Below are positions 11,795-22,413 of a DNA stretch of 64,000 bases, one piece after another (positions within the stretch are counted from its first letter, which is position 1; the number at the start of each line of letters is the position of its first letter). The stretch is taken from the NCBI RefSeq assembly GCF_022605165.1, contig NC_063077.1:186001-250000 (forward strand), given 5' to 3'. Made by a program: the position numbers and the translations under genes. Source of the stretch: Purpureocillium takamizusanense (taxonomy: Eukaryota; Ascomycota; Sordariomycetes; Hypocreales; Ophiocordycipitaceae). The notes beneath the pieces were generated by a model, which did no database searches, was not told the DNA's origin, and was given only the letters and a program-made list of their open reading frames with translations.

Positions 11795-12740
11795 CTACGC
11801 CCAGTCGACGACAAACTCAGTGAAAGTCGCCTCGAGCTTCCCACCCGCCGTCTTGGAAGGCCGGGCCACGGCGGCCGCCACCTCGAGCTCCCAGCCGGGC
11901 CCCGCGGGCTCGCCGTAGGGCCAGTTGATCTCGCGCATGGGCGTGCGGGCGCCCGTGGCGGCGTCGACGTGGTAGACCCACAGGCAGCAGCCCGAGTCGG
12001 ACTTTTCGCGCTCGACGGTGATGGTGACGGGTCTTTGGCCGGCGAGGATTTCGGCGACGGCTGCGTCGGCATCCCCTTGTTCCCCTTGTTCCCCTCTAGC
12101 TGCGGTGGTAGTGGTGGTGGTAGCAGTTGCAGTACGAGAAGAAGAAGAAGAAGAAGAAACGGCAGCGGGCCGAGGAAGCGAGGCGACGCTCCAGTCGGCC
12201 CAGTTGTCGCAGCAGACGGTGCTGAGGCGGGGGGCGCCGTCAAAGAGCTCGACGCCGGCCTTGATCCACTTGCGGTGGGCGGGGACGTCGGTCGGGGCCT
12301 TGATGTTGTTGGCGGGGAAGGGGAGGTGGGAGGAGGGCGGGTGGAAGATGAAGAGGAGGCCGGCCTGGTCGAACTGGGTGGCGTAGGGGCAGGCGAAGGT
12401 GAGGGAGGCGGAGCGGAAGGCGGTGGTGAGGCGGCGCGAGTGGGTGAGGTAGGGTGCTGTGGGAAGAAACAGATTGTTAGCGGAGGGGAGCAATGGGATG
12501 AAGGGAGATGATGATATGGCGATGAGAGTGGATGTGAGGAGAGGGGGTTGGTGAGGGTGAGGGGAGGGTAAGAGTGGTGGCGATGTGGTGAAGTGGTGGT
12601 TGGTGTTGATGGTGACGATGATGACGATGTGGGGTGTTTGAGGGGCAAGGCAACGACGTACCGTTAAAGACGTCGTGCTTGGGCGGCTTCTTCCACACGT
12701 CCGTGTCGGGGTTGGCGGCGATGCTAAAGGGCGTCTCCAT
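11795..12740 (-). CDS. DUF1349 family protein
   Basis: Two exons: 12662-12740 and 11795-12456. The 205-bp intron (GTACGT..ACAG) is long for this window. The 246-aa product starts METPFSIAANP, and the junction reads DVFN-APYLTH. Recognisable DUF1349 elements follow in order: FDQAGLLFIFHPP, KWIKAGVELFDGAPRLSTVCCDNWADWSVASLP, an acidic/Ser-Thr-rich insert encoded by GAA/GTG repeats, then LWVYHVD, PMREINWPYGEP, GWELEVAAAVARP and a FVVDW end. DUF1349 proteins have a concanavalin-like beta-sandwich fold with no proven general reaction. No signal peptide, so probably cytosolic. The Ser6-Ser7 and poly-Thr insert near the middle is low complexity and may be polymorphic. Confidence 0.88.
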
Positions 12741-13736
12741 GGTGGCCGAGGCTCGGTGTTTAGATAGATGGGAGGAGATGAGGGTTGTTTGACGGGATGA
12801 GATGAGGATTGCGATGCGATGCAGATCGGATGAGGACGCTCTGTGGTGGGGGTTTTATCAAGGATCGAGGGCGGCGCGTTGCTGCTGACCTGATGTCACT
12901 TTTCGGCGGCTAGAGGGGTTCGTTATAGCGGAGTGGATGGAGGTTCCAAGACGGGCACACACTAAAAACGACATCAGTGGAGGTCGGGTGCCTGGAGACG
13001 GAGGCGTAGGTACCCCGCTGACGACAGAGGCCACTGTGGTTCCCTTCCTTCAGTGGCGCCGCCGTTCACCCTCCGGATCCTCGGGCCTGCGTTCCAGGCT
13101 GTGTACCTGGCACCATGACCATGCTGTTTGTCGTGCCCGCACCCTTCCGTTCCGAAGCGTACCTATGGGCAGCGGTCAAAACAGTCATCTGCCGGATTTG
13201 CTAGGTCGAAGCACCCACCCGCCCACTCAGCAGGACGGTAAGTGTTTCCTTTCTCAGCAGCTGTCTACCACTCGATGAAGCATCGGGAAGTCTCGCCGCC
13301 AGCCTGTCGCGACTCGTGCCCGGTCCGCCGCAAACTTGGCGGGGCGGGGCGGAGTTGCCGGATCGGGACCTGCCCTGTCTCTCCCCTCCGTGTAAGTCGC
13401 GACGACGCCTTGCCGCTGCGTCGAAATCGGGGAGAGGCCACGTTGTCGCCGCGGCTCGGCCATTGCTTTCGTCGCTGCACCGGAGAGAGTCACGGCGGCT
13501 CCCTATTTTATTTGTAACCAGACCGTAGCTCGTGTGGGGAGGGGGCTCGACAGGTATGACCGCATGATGAGTTTCATCGGAAACTCGGAGCGGACGTTTC
13601 GCAGAAGAAGCGCGGCTCATGGTGATTTTAGTCTGAGCCCATCACCCGGCATGGATTCAGTACTGTCGCGTATTGTAAGCAAAAAAGCGCCGCTACTCAC
13701 CCTCTCATGTGAAGGCTCACCTCCTTACCCTCCTCC
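12741..13736. other. Intergenic region
   Basis: About 1 kb holding the promoter of the minus-strand DUF1349 gene and the 3' flank of the minus-strand secreted-protein gene. No additional gene is convincing. Confidence 0.4.
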
Positions 13737-13965
13737 TCAACGCGGAAGTCCACTAGCCGTCATCTGTACCGTCTCGGAGCAGCTCGGAGAAGGCGCCGTG
13801 TCCTTCACCGCCGTCCGAGTTGGGATCACCGCATCAGAGCTTTCTCGCGGCTTCCACTTGCCCAGCGCCGGGCGCTCAGGCCTCACCCTATATGGATTCC
13901 GTACGTAGTCCTCGTCCAGCGGAGGCTGCCAGCCAGCAGCTCATCGTTAGCAAATCAGCCCAGCC

Positions 13966-13999
<34 letters not shown>

Positions 14000-14358
14000 G
14001 TGATGGAGTTGGTACGCACATAACGAGTTAAGCTGTTGACGGGGAGGCAGCGGCAGAATTTGCGACACTGGTCCACCCTCTGCCGCGGGACATGTGCCTT
14101 GAACGTGTACTTGTGATACTGGCCGAGGCACTCCGCGTGAGGCGGCACGCAGAACATGTTGGCTGGCTGCCAGATGAGGTGTTCCTGCCGGTTGACGGGC
14201 GAGCAGATGATGTTGACCTTGAATTGCAACGCCTTGCCGGGCCCGACGGGAGAGAACGTGGCCACCGGCTCGCCCGCGACTGGCCTGTCTGCTTCTAAGC
14301 CAAGGCAGCACTCTTGCATCAAGCACCCGGCGAGGGCTATGAACCAAATGCGTCGCAT
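13737..14358 (-). CDS. Small cysteine-rich secreted protein (candidate effector)
   Basis: I chose the start at 14358 (MRRIWFIALAG) because it begins a signal peptide of about 20 residues; upstream in-frame sequence is Lys/Gln-rich and unlike a secretion signal. Exon 1 (14020-14358) encodes 113 aa with Cys at about 52, 70, 77, 98, 102 and 104. An intron 13926-14019 is supported by a GTGCGT donor, a GCTAAC branch site, a GGCAG acceptor, and a long CT repeat on this strand. Splicing opens 62 further codons ending at 13737; without it the frame reads through the repeat as poly Leu-Ser. The mature protein has FPVGPGK-like and FKVNIICSP segments; no known family recognised. Secretion is predicted only from sequence. 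The 3' end is the weakest part. Confidence 0.6.
13967..13997. repeat. (GA)n microsatellite
   Basis: About 15 GA dinucleotides on the plus strand (CT on the minus). It falls inside the proposed intron of the minus-strand secreted-protein gene, upstream of the branch site. Confidence 0.95.
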
Positions 14359-15041
14359 CTCTTGTTGTTTTGCTTGTTTGACTTGCTTGTCGGTGGTTCG
14401 TGGCTTGGTTGGCTGGGTTTGTTTGCCTTTGGGCGACCTGACGCGATGTTGGACACGCACGCCCAGCACACACACACCTCGTTTGATGTGAGAGTCTTGG
14501 GGCTTTTTGTTTCCCCTCCCCCTTTTCGCTTCTTTAAAAACCTCTTAGTAGGTCTTCGGTCCATTCCCCCGCCCCGGAATTAGATTGATGGTGCCTGCTT
14601 ACGGGTTTCATGCACCAGTCTGTTGGGACGTGCTGCGAGCCCCCTGATCGCGATGGGGGCCGCAGATGGCTGGAACCCGAGGCGCACGGGTCGGCGTTGA
14701 GTCCATGGCCGATCGCTTACGACTCTGCATCTGAAGCCCTCACAGGGTATACATTTAACTATCATAAGAATGACGTAATGCTTGTGAATGGTTTCTTCGT
14801 TCGGCTTACGATTAGCGAAAGAAGTATGAGAGCATGGACCTTTATAGTACACATCGTGGGGGCAAGTTGAGGACGGTGCGTTGCGAGGTCGTCACAAGCT
14901 GAAATGTGTCAACTTTCTGCGCGTTGACTTGCGTAAGAATACGCGGCAAATAACGTCAACCCCATGCCATGCTCGAATGGTTGTCGTTCTACCTTGTCCG
15001 GTCAAACCTGTCCGCATCACAGCAACGGCCATACCGGTACG
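14359..15041. other. Intergenic region
   Basis: 0.7 kb between two minus-strand genes: promoter of the secreted-protein gene and 3' flank of the hydrolase. No protein-like frame seen. Confidence 0.4.
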
Positions 15042-16343
15042 CTACCCGGAGGCCCTAGAAATACCACCACCCTCCCGACAGCCCGACGACATGCCCAGGC
15101 GCGGGAGCAGGTAGTCGAATATGACCTGGTTCAGCCTCGACCCCGATCCCATGTGGCAGTGGGCGCTCGCACCCTCTTCCCTCGTCAGTTGGGCAAACAC
15201 CTTGTCGCACGACAGACGGTCAAACAGCTCCCTCGGCTGGCCCTGGAGGAAGTGGTCGTCCGGCGCGTCGAGCACGAGCACCGGCGTCTTTATCCGGTCC
15301 ACCAGCCTCTCCCCTTGTCCTTCTTTCTCTTCCTCCGCCGCCATCTCAAGCGTGTAGCTCTCGACGGCGCGCAGGACATCCACCTCGGAGCCCACGCCAA
15401 AGACCCATTTGCCGTTCAGGATGCCCCATCTGAACCCCGTGTCCCAGCGCATATACAGTCGAATGAGCGAGTTCATGGTGCCGTCCCAGCCGTGCCGGAT
15501 CAGGAACCTCCCCAGGGCGGGCGTCTCCCTGCGAAACGCGCTGCCAAAGTCGTACACGCCATCGTTGAGGATGAGCGCGGCGGCGCGGCGCTCAAACGCC
15601 GCCGCGCGCGCGACCAGGTAGCCGCCCATGCTGACGCCCATGACGACGAGCCTGTCGTTGTCCGACCATGTCTGCGACAGCGTATAGTCCACCACGGGGG
15701 ACAGGACCCTTTCCCAGTCGGCCCGGAAGCACAGTCTCTGCTCGCGCAGCGCCTCGCCCTGTCCCGGCCCGTCAAAGGCGAGCACGTTAAAGCCCAGCTC
15801 GAGGGCCGCGCCCGCCGCCGCGACCGCGTAGCCGAGCTCCTCGCGTGTCGAATCGAACCCGCCGTTGACGATGATAGTCGGTCTCGGGTCGCCGCTCTTG
15901 TCCGGACGCATCAGCGTGCCCGGCAGCGTGGTCTCCTCGTACGGGATGCTGATCCTCTCTGTCGCGTGCGGCATGAGGTCCGCCGCCGAGTAAAAGGCCT
16001 GGCTGCTGAGCTGCGCGAGCTCTTTGGACTTGCCGTCGTTGAAAGGGTCCTCGCGAAGGTAGAACTCGGCCGTGCGGTAGTAGTTGGAGGCGCGCAAAAG
16101 CGCGTCTCTGGCGCCGGGCCCGTTGCCATTGGCCAGGCTCGTTTTGGCATTGGCGACGGCGCGGTCGGCGGCTCGCCTCCATTCGCGCTGCCAGCCGTCC
16201 TCGTCGCCGGACTTGATGAGGGAGCAGATGGCGATGACTTCCGCGATGTCTGCGGCGCCGCAGTTGGCGTACCCGGCGGCTCGCAGGGCCTCGTACCCAA
16301 AGGATGGGTTCTTGGGGAAGAAGTGCCTCAGTAAGAATGCCAT
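15042..16343 (-). CDS. AYG1-like alpha/beta hydrolase
   Basis: Single exon, 433 aa. An N-terminal helical cap (about residues 1-130) precedes an alpha/beta hydrolase core starting at PTIIVNGGFDST. The nucleophile elbow is GVSMGG with Ser238; the acid is in LVLDAPDDH (D362/D363) and the His in GASAHCHMG (H395 or H397). LAFDGPGQGE is the usual strand-turn motif. The layout fits the family of Aspergillus AYG1 and 2,6-dihydropseudooxynicotine hydrolase, which cleave C-C bonds in ketone-containing compounds; AYG1 shortens a heptaketide in melanin biosynthesis. No PKS is nearby, so a melanin role cannot be inferred. No signal peptide; likely cytosolic or endosomal. The last 20 residues are Gly/Arg-rich. 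Confidence 0.87.
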   Translation of the reverse strand: MAFLLRHFFPKNPSFGYEALRAAGYANCGAADIAEVIAICSLIKSGDEDGWQREWRRAADRAVANAKTSLANGNGPGARDALLRASNYYRTAEFYLREDPFNDGKSKELAQLSSQAFYSAADLMPHATERISIPYEETTLPGTLMRPDKSGDPRPTIIVNGGFDSTREELGYAVAAAGAALELGFNVLAFDGPGQGEALREQRLCFRADWERVLSPVVDYTLSQTWSDNDRLVVMGVSMGGYLVARAAAFERRAAALILNDGVYDFGSAFRRETPALGRFLIRHGWDGTMNSLIRLYMRWDTGFRWGILNGKWVFGVGSEVDVLRAVESYTLEMAAEEEKEGQGERLVDRIKTPVLVLDAPDDHFLQGQPRELFDRLSCDKVFAQLTREEGASAHCHMGSGSRLNQVIFDYLLPRLGMSSGCREGGGISRASG

Positions 16344-17986
16344 GACGGATCAAGATTGTGATGTCGACGGATGGGATGACGGAGGCCTGCTGGATATTTA
16401 AGCGGTATGCCTTGGTCGGTCGTCCACGTCTTTATAAGCCGACGCGCCGTATGGCCGCAAGATGAGGTGCCAACGGGAGCTTCACAGACTCGCCCCTCGG
16501 CCTCATAGGAATGAATGTTGTCATCAACTCCATAATTGTCGCCGTGCTCGCGGTAAAGGACGGGACGCGACCCGGGCTGAGCTCTGGAAAAAGTCAAGTT
16601 GGAGTCCCGAAGTGCCGGCATCGATTCCACTAAATCCCCGAGCCGGACCCCACCTGAGCCCCGAACCGGAGCGTCCCCGTCGCCGGTCGGTCACCGCGGC
16701 CATTGGGGCAGTGTGACTGTCGATTGAGAGGCGGAGGGATCGTCGTCCGGGGGTCCCTAACATCGAGTGTCCGCGCCCCGTGCCTTTCCGAGGCCCCGCG
16801 TCATCTCATGTCCCATGTCTGCGGCCGAGTTTGCAGGAACAAGAGGGGATACACCCAGGCAAGAGATGGATAAAAGGCAGAACACGGCCGGAAGAGAGGT
16901 GTCTGCTCATCCAAGGCGCATTCTGACTCCCAAGGGCGACCTCGTCACTTGGCAAAATGCGTACATGCGACACCGACGCCACCGCTGGTTCAGTCTCGCC
17001 CGTACGCATCAGAGTGTTGATGCCCGGCGTGTCAGCAAACCCAATCATCTCGCCGTTCAAGCATCACTGCGCCATGAAAGGCTACTACGTAGCTGCTAGC
17101 TCGCGTTGGCCCAGCCGCCTTTTCACATGGTCAGACACATGACGTCCACTGCCGAGCACAAGCGAGGCACCCACGCGCCGTTGACGCTGGGTTGGGGTTC
17201 ACCCAGCGCACCGAGAGAGAGACATGATGTCTTCCATTCGACTCACACCCGCGCGAGGCCCAGTCGTGGCTGCGTGACTATCACTTCCCACCCGTCCCCC
17301 CTGGCAAGGGGCCCTTCACCAATCCAGCGCAGCAACCAGGAACCGGCGCGACTGCATGGCTCGAGGCCAAAGTGAAACCGACTTGGAGGGTGTGTAGCAT
17401 TGGCATATCCTCGTTGGACGAGTTGGCGTGGCGGCTGGCTAGCACGCAGGAGATGGGCATTCGTGCAGCCCCCCCGTCCGTCGGCCGTGTGTGGCGGCCG
17501 CTAGCCATCTTGTCAGTCGCACGACACTTTCCCCTTCTGGCATCCAAGGCCGTCGAGCTGTCCCAATCTTGCGTCTGGTCTGGACGGACTTGTAGCAGCC
17601 AGCACAGCATGGAGCTATAAATCCACGGCGCCCCGCGAGCTGCACGAGTAGTATCCTCGAGGCGGATAGCGCGTCATGCGCGTCTAGGTACTAACGTATT
17701 CGTTATGGACATGGTGGACGACCGTGGCGAACCGTTTCCGTTCTCGGGCATGGTGAGACGTCCCTGCTGGGAGATGTGCAACTGGGGTTTCGGCCCGTCT
17801 TATAACTAGTAGACCTCGGAAGCTGTTCTCCACGCGGCTCGCGGTGGGTCTGAAGTGACTGGCCAACTTGCATCGTGAAGATCGGTGTCCCCCCCCGTTC
17901 CCTTAAGTGCCAGCAAGCGCCGTCTGAGATATTAGGCTTCTTGTACCCGCCGACAGTCGCAAGCTTGGGCGAGCCCGTGGTGCGTG
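16344..17986. other. Intergenic region (divergent promoters)
   Basis: 1.6 kb between the minus-strand hydrolase and the plus-strand CFEM receptor, which are transcribed away from each other. A TATTTAAG-like string near 16393-16401 is well placed as a core promoter for the hydrolase. I see no supported gene. Confidence 0.4.
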
Positions 17987-19454
17987 ATGAGGCTATCCGC
18001 GTTCACTATAGTTGCCGCCTTCCTCCCGGCTGCCAGAGCGCAAGCCACATCGGCGTCCTCCCTCCTCTCACAACTGCCAAACTGCGCGGTAAGTGTGAGA
18101 GAGAAGCCTTTGGTCAGAGCAATGGCTAACAACAGTGTTCAAGCTCGAATGCTTCGTCGCAGCGCTGCCTGGTTCGTCATGCAGCCCTACAGACCAGAAG
18201 TGCCTGTGTGCGAGTGAGCAGTTCAGCAACAATGTGACGGGGTGCGTGACCAAGAGCTGTACGATTAAGGAGTCGCTAAGTTCGCTGAACCCCGATCCGG
18301 AGCGCAACTTTGCTACATGTTCTGATGCAGACGGCAGGCACTCTCAACATTACCAAGACCAACTGCGGCGCGCCGATCCGCGACAAGTCGCAGGTATACA
18401 GCGACACGGCCGCCGCATTCAGCATCCTCGCGGCCGTCTTCATCGTCCAGCGATTCGCCTACAAGATTTATCAGAAACTCGCCATCTGCCTAGACGACTG
18501 GTTCGCTCTTCTGACGATGATCATTGCGGTGCCGGGGGCCATCATCAACGCACATTATGTACCCGCGAACGGACTCGGCCGTGACATATGGACCCTCACG
18601 CCGCAGCAAATCACAACCTTCCTCAAGCTTTTCTACTTCCAGGAGATCATCTACGTCATCGAAGTCTCGGTGTTGAAGCTGTCCTTTTTGTTCTTTTATC
18701 GACGCATATTTCCTGGCACAACAATACGCTGGTTGGTATGGGGCACGATTGCCTGTAATACTCTCGTCGGTGCCGTTTTCACTTTAGTTTGCATCTTCCA
18801 ATGCCGCCCGATTCAATATTTCTGGGAGCAATGGGATCAGGAGCACCGTGGGCAGTGCCTCAACATCAACGCAATCGGCTGGTCGAGCGCGGCGATAAGC
18901 ATTGCGCTGGATGTCTGGATGCTCGCCCTTCCGCTATGGCAGATCAGAACGCTTCGCTTGGATTGGAAGAAGAAGATTGGCGTGGGACTGATGTTTGGCA
19001 CGGGAGCCTTGTATTTCCCCCGTGATGTTCCCTTCTGCGTTATCGCGACTGACAACATCCGCATAGTATTACCATCGTGAGCATACTGAGGCTCAGATCG
19101 CTGCTCGCGTTTCGATCAGACTCGATGAACCCCACTTGGGAGTTCTTTGAGGTCGGTCTCTGGTCCGCCGTGGAGATATGCATTGGCATCGTGTGCGCTT
19201 GCTTGCCCTCCCTCCGACTCCTGCTCGTCCACGCGTTCCCGAAACAGTTTGGCACCTCAGCGAGGCGTGACACGGCAAGGTACATACACATGTATGATGC
19301 GGGTTCACGACTGGGTTCTCGCCCGAGACAGAAGCATGCGGACGACACGGATGCCTTGCACGCACAAACCTTCAAAGGCGTGGGTGACCGTGATGCGTTC
19401 AAGCTCGTGGTCACTCGCCATCTGGGCGGCCTGGATCCTGACGCAAACAAGTAA
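17987..19454 (+). CDS. CFEM-domain seven-helix (PTH11-type) receptor
   Basis: Four exons: 17987-18088, 18144-18279, 18338-19010 and 19067-19454; introns of 55, 58 and 56 bp. The junctions were chosen because they restore a perfect CFEM pattern and an unbroken 432-aa protein. After a signal peptide (about residues 1-18), eight Cys occur at 33, 37, 47, 54, 56, 68, 73 and 89 with spacing C-x3-C-x9-C-x6-C-x-C-x11-C-x4-C-x15-C, and D51 sits where CFEM proteins bind haem iron. Seven hydrophobic helices follow (about 105-345), with DDWFALLTM, FQCRPIQYFW and SMNPTWEFFEVGLWSAVE typical of the fungal rhodopsin-like domain. Such receptors sense host or surface cues at the plasma membrane; Pth11 of Magnaporthe is the known example. 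The second donor (GTTCGC) is non-consensus. Confidence 0.88.
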
Positions 19455-20204
19455 TATCTAATGAATGGCTCAAATGTTTCCATGTATTTGAGAAAGTGAC
19501 AACTCTCGGGCGTGTCTAATCACGCGTGGCCTGGTTCCCCCCACATTGTGCAAGTGAATGCGGCCGCGTGCTCGCGGCTGTTCCCTCATGTGCAATGTGC
19601 TACCCTTGCTGCGTGCGCAACGATCTGCCTGATTCCGATCTTCTAGCCACAGACGCACAAGCCTATAATGCCATGACTCCCGCTTTGACTTTCCATAATA
19701 AGATGGCACGGTTCGTGACAAGATCAAGTCCTCCAGGGCGTCATGAACGAACTGTGCGGGCAAAGTCACACTGCACATGGACGTTTCTCATTCATAATGA
19801 CACTTGTGGTCCGAATCAGCACATCGGACGTTGGAATTTTTTTTAGTGTCTCTAAATAAAGCATGCTGAAGGAGTCTCCTGGAATTTCCAGCCTCAGCTT
19901 TACAAAGTGGCTGTATCACGGCCAAAAAAATATCCCAGTCACGGACCACACGATGCTACCAGAGGCACACGCGACACCAGTATGCCTTTGCGATGCAACA
20001 TTTAGCAGAGTTCAAACCTGTTCGGAAACTTCCATGAGACCAGAGAGCAAAAATCCTTCCGGGGTAGCTGAGTCGCCCATGATGCGAACCGTGTTCCTCT
20101 GAAGGAGCCGTTTGGTAATAAAACCTCGCGACATCCGGCACCTATTTGCATGCCGTCTTGCAACACCAACGAAACCTTGACAAGCCTTGAAAAGTCTCGG
20201 CACC
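19455..20204. other. Intergenic region
   Basis: 0.75 kb between two plus-strand genes. Contains an A/T-rich stretch near 19836-19865 that could serve polyadenylation of the receptor gene. No gene seen. Confidence 0.4.
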
Positions 20205-20815
20205 ATGAAAGCCACTGCTCTCATCATCGGCTCTAGTGTCCTGTGTGGCGCGGCCCGCCTCCCTAGAGACGTCGTTGACGGCGTTACGGAGTGTCACGCA
20301 ATGCGTCTGGCCATGAAATCCACACTCGCCTCTCCAGCCCTGTCACGCCCCTATCCAGAGCTACTTACCTCGTCGACGAAGACTCCGATATAGACAAGCG
20401 CCAGCTCGCCCACGGCGGCATAATCACATCGTGCCAATGCGACGAGCATATGGTCCATCACGACACCGACGCGGCCGTCGCGGACCTCACGCATCAACTC
20501 GGCCCAGACAGGCGATTCGAGTATTCTTCCATCTACTCGATCCGGGGATCCGTCGTCGCGTTTGCTTGCGGCCTGTTCAAGCCCGCCTGGGCGAGCGCCG
20601 CGGTCACCACCAAGGTGCTGGCGCAGCTGACGACGCGATGCGGCCCATATGTCTCCGGGAATGGCTTCCCTCGGGGGACCGAGGCCGAGGGGAACAAAAA
20701 CGCGGCCATGATTGGGTACATGACCTATCACAAGGGCCTTCACTTTTGCGAAAAGGCCCTCCGCCCGCATGACGACAAACCCATCGTGTGCCTAGTGGAG
20801 GACACAAAGAAATAA
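20205..20815 (+). CDS. Secreted protein with Kex2-like site, unknown function
   Basis: Proposed exons 20205-20290 and 20359-20815, with a 68-bp intron (GTGTCA..CCAG). The spliced 180-aa product starts MKATALIIGSSVLCGAA, a signal peptide with CACC-ATG start context. A dibasic KR at residues 42-43, after an acidic stretch, looks like a Kex2 processing site, leaving a mature part of about 137 residues. The mature part holds six Cys (CQC, ACGLF, RCGPY, FCEKA, VCLVE), an even number fitting three disulfides, plus a Gly/Asn-rich centre. No family recognised. The second exon alone is an open frame from 20291, so the intron is inferred from the need to join the signal peptide; another splice choice is possible. 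Confidence 0.6.
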
Positions 20816-21838
20816 CGGGCCGGCGGGTCGGCCTTGGTGGTCACACCGGAGGTCTGGGGAACCCTTGGGGGGAATGCATTCTGAGCGGGCGCTCAGTCGT
20901 GATGTTGACGCAGAGCGTGGGAGCGAGGAACGCGATGGTGTCTCTGCAAGTTGCGACGTCCTCACAGCAACCTCCTGGCTGGTGATGGCCGTGTGTGTGC
21001 GATACATACCTTGACTGGGTGCACCAACAAGCACGGATTATACCGCTGACCATGCGACTTTTCTGGGACTATCGGATGGTTCGCGTCTCCGTCGTTTACT
21101 TCAATTGAAGAGAGCTATCTTATACCGGTCAAGCCCGACCACCACCGGCCAAGATGAACGCCTTCAAGCACCATCACCGGCTCAACCCCGAGCATTAAAC
21201 AACGGCAATGATCAAAGCCCAAGCCCAGCGAGCTGTAGCATATGGCTAGTATCCAAAGTACCTTCTCTTTCTCTTTCTTCTCTTGAGCGTGCACGCTGTC
21301 TGGTAAAGAAACAAGCACCCGGCGGGAGTCATGCCAAACAACTGGTCCCGCAACATTCTGTGCAGTCACTCCCCAGAAGCACCCAATGTACGGGTACGCC
21401 CTCTGTGACCCCGTCCGTAATGTTGTGCATTCAGGTCGCCTCTAAATAGCCCATTGGCCAGTCAAGCAAGACAGCTCGGCTGCAGCCTGGTTTCGCCCCT
21501 GGTCGCACCGCGGCCGACATCATGTCTTGCTTCCCTCTTGCTCTTCTCGGTGTCGGCCCCGAACTCATGGCATTGTTCCTTTGCCGCTGCAGATGCTCTC
21601 GCTCGGGAAGGATCTCCCGTGGCACAGACTGGCGTGCGGGGGAATGCAGGCCCCTGACAGCGCCAACATCGACTGACTCAAGTGGCTGCCCCTTGCTGGC
21701 GTTCTTAGGTCGGATTCTGTAGCAGGCCGCCTCAGAGTCCGTTCTGGAAAGCGCCCCCTTTGCATCCAACGAAAGGTTCTGGATCCGAAGTGCCCGCAGT
21801 TCTCCTTGACAGCTGCGTGGCCCAGAACAGGGGGGCCT

Positions 21839-21869
<31 letters not shown>

Positions 21870-22413
21870 CCCTCTTCAATCACAGCCCAGGACCCCTCCG
21901 GACGACCTGATCCCGATGACTTTTCGTCAAATGAAACTCTTCAAAAGTCTCTGAAAGCCATTTGGAGCACAGATGTGACATGTCGACGCCTCCAGGTGCA
22001 CGCGACCGGCTAAATGCACCAGTCGCGCTACAGAACAGGACATCTGCCAGCTTCATTGCCTTGGGTGTCGGGATCTAGCGATAGTGAATGGGCAACGAGA
22101 CTATTGCGCCAGTGGTCGCGAGCTGATGAAAATCACGGTAGCTGGTACTGCTAGGTGCATGTGGCATCCCGATCACTGATGCGTCTTGGATTGAGCGGCC
22201 TGAGCTCCCGGGCTATACATATATGTAGTGATAGGAGGCATCGTCGGCATCATAGGCCGTTATAGTAATTAACATAATCATGGGATGCGGGGTCATCTCT
22301 TTCATAGGCCTTGGAACTTAGCATAATGGCTAACACAACATTCAATGTCCAAGCAGCTGCTCTCCTGGCTATTACCTCTGTGCTGGACAGAGCTCCTGAC
22401 GGCAATGACCCCA
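20816..22413. other. Intergenic region
   Basis: 1.6 kb between convergent genes. A (CCGCCA)n-like run at 21838-21862 encodes low-complexity poly-Gly on one strand and is not a gene. 22200-22330 is AT-richer with TATATAT strings. No gene supported. Confidence 0.4.

Noticed and set aside
14964..16334. 456-codon open frame on the plus strand
   Set aside because: Exact antisense of the AYG1-like hydrolase; Arg/His/Pro-rich GC shadow with no motifs.
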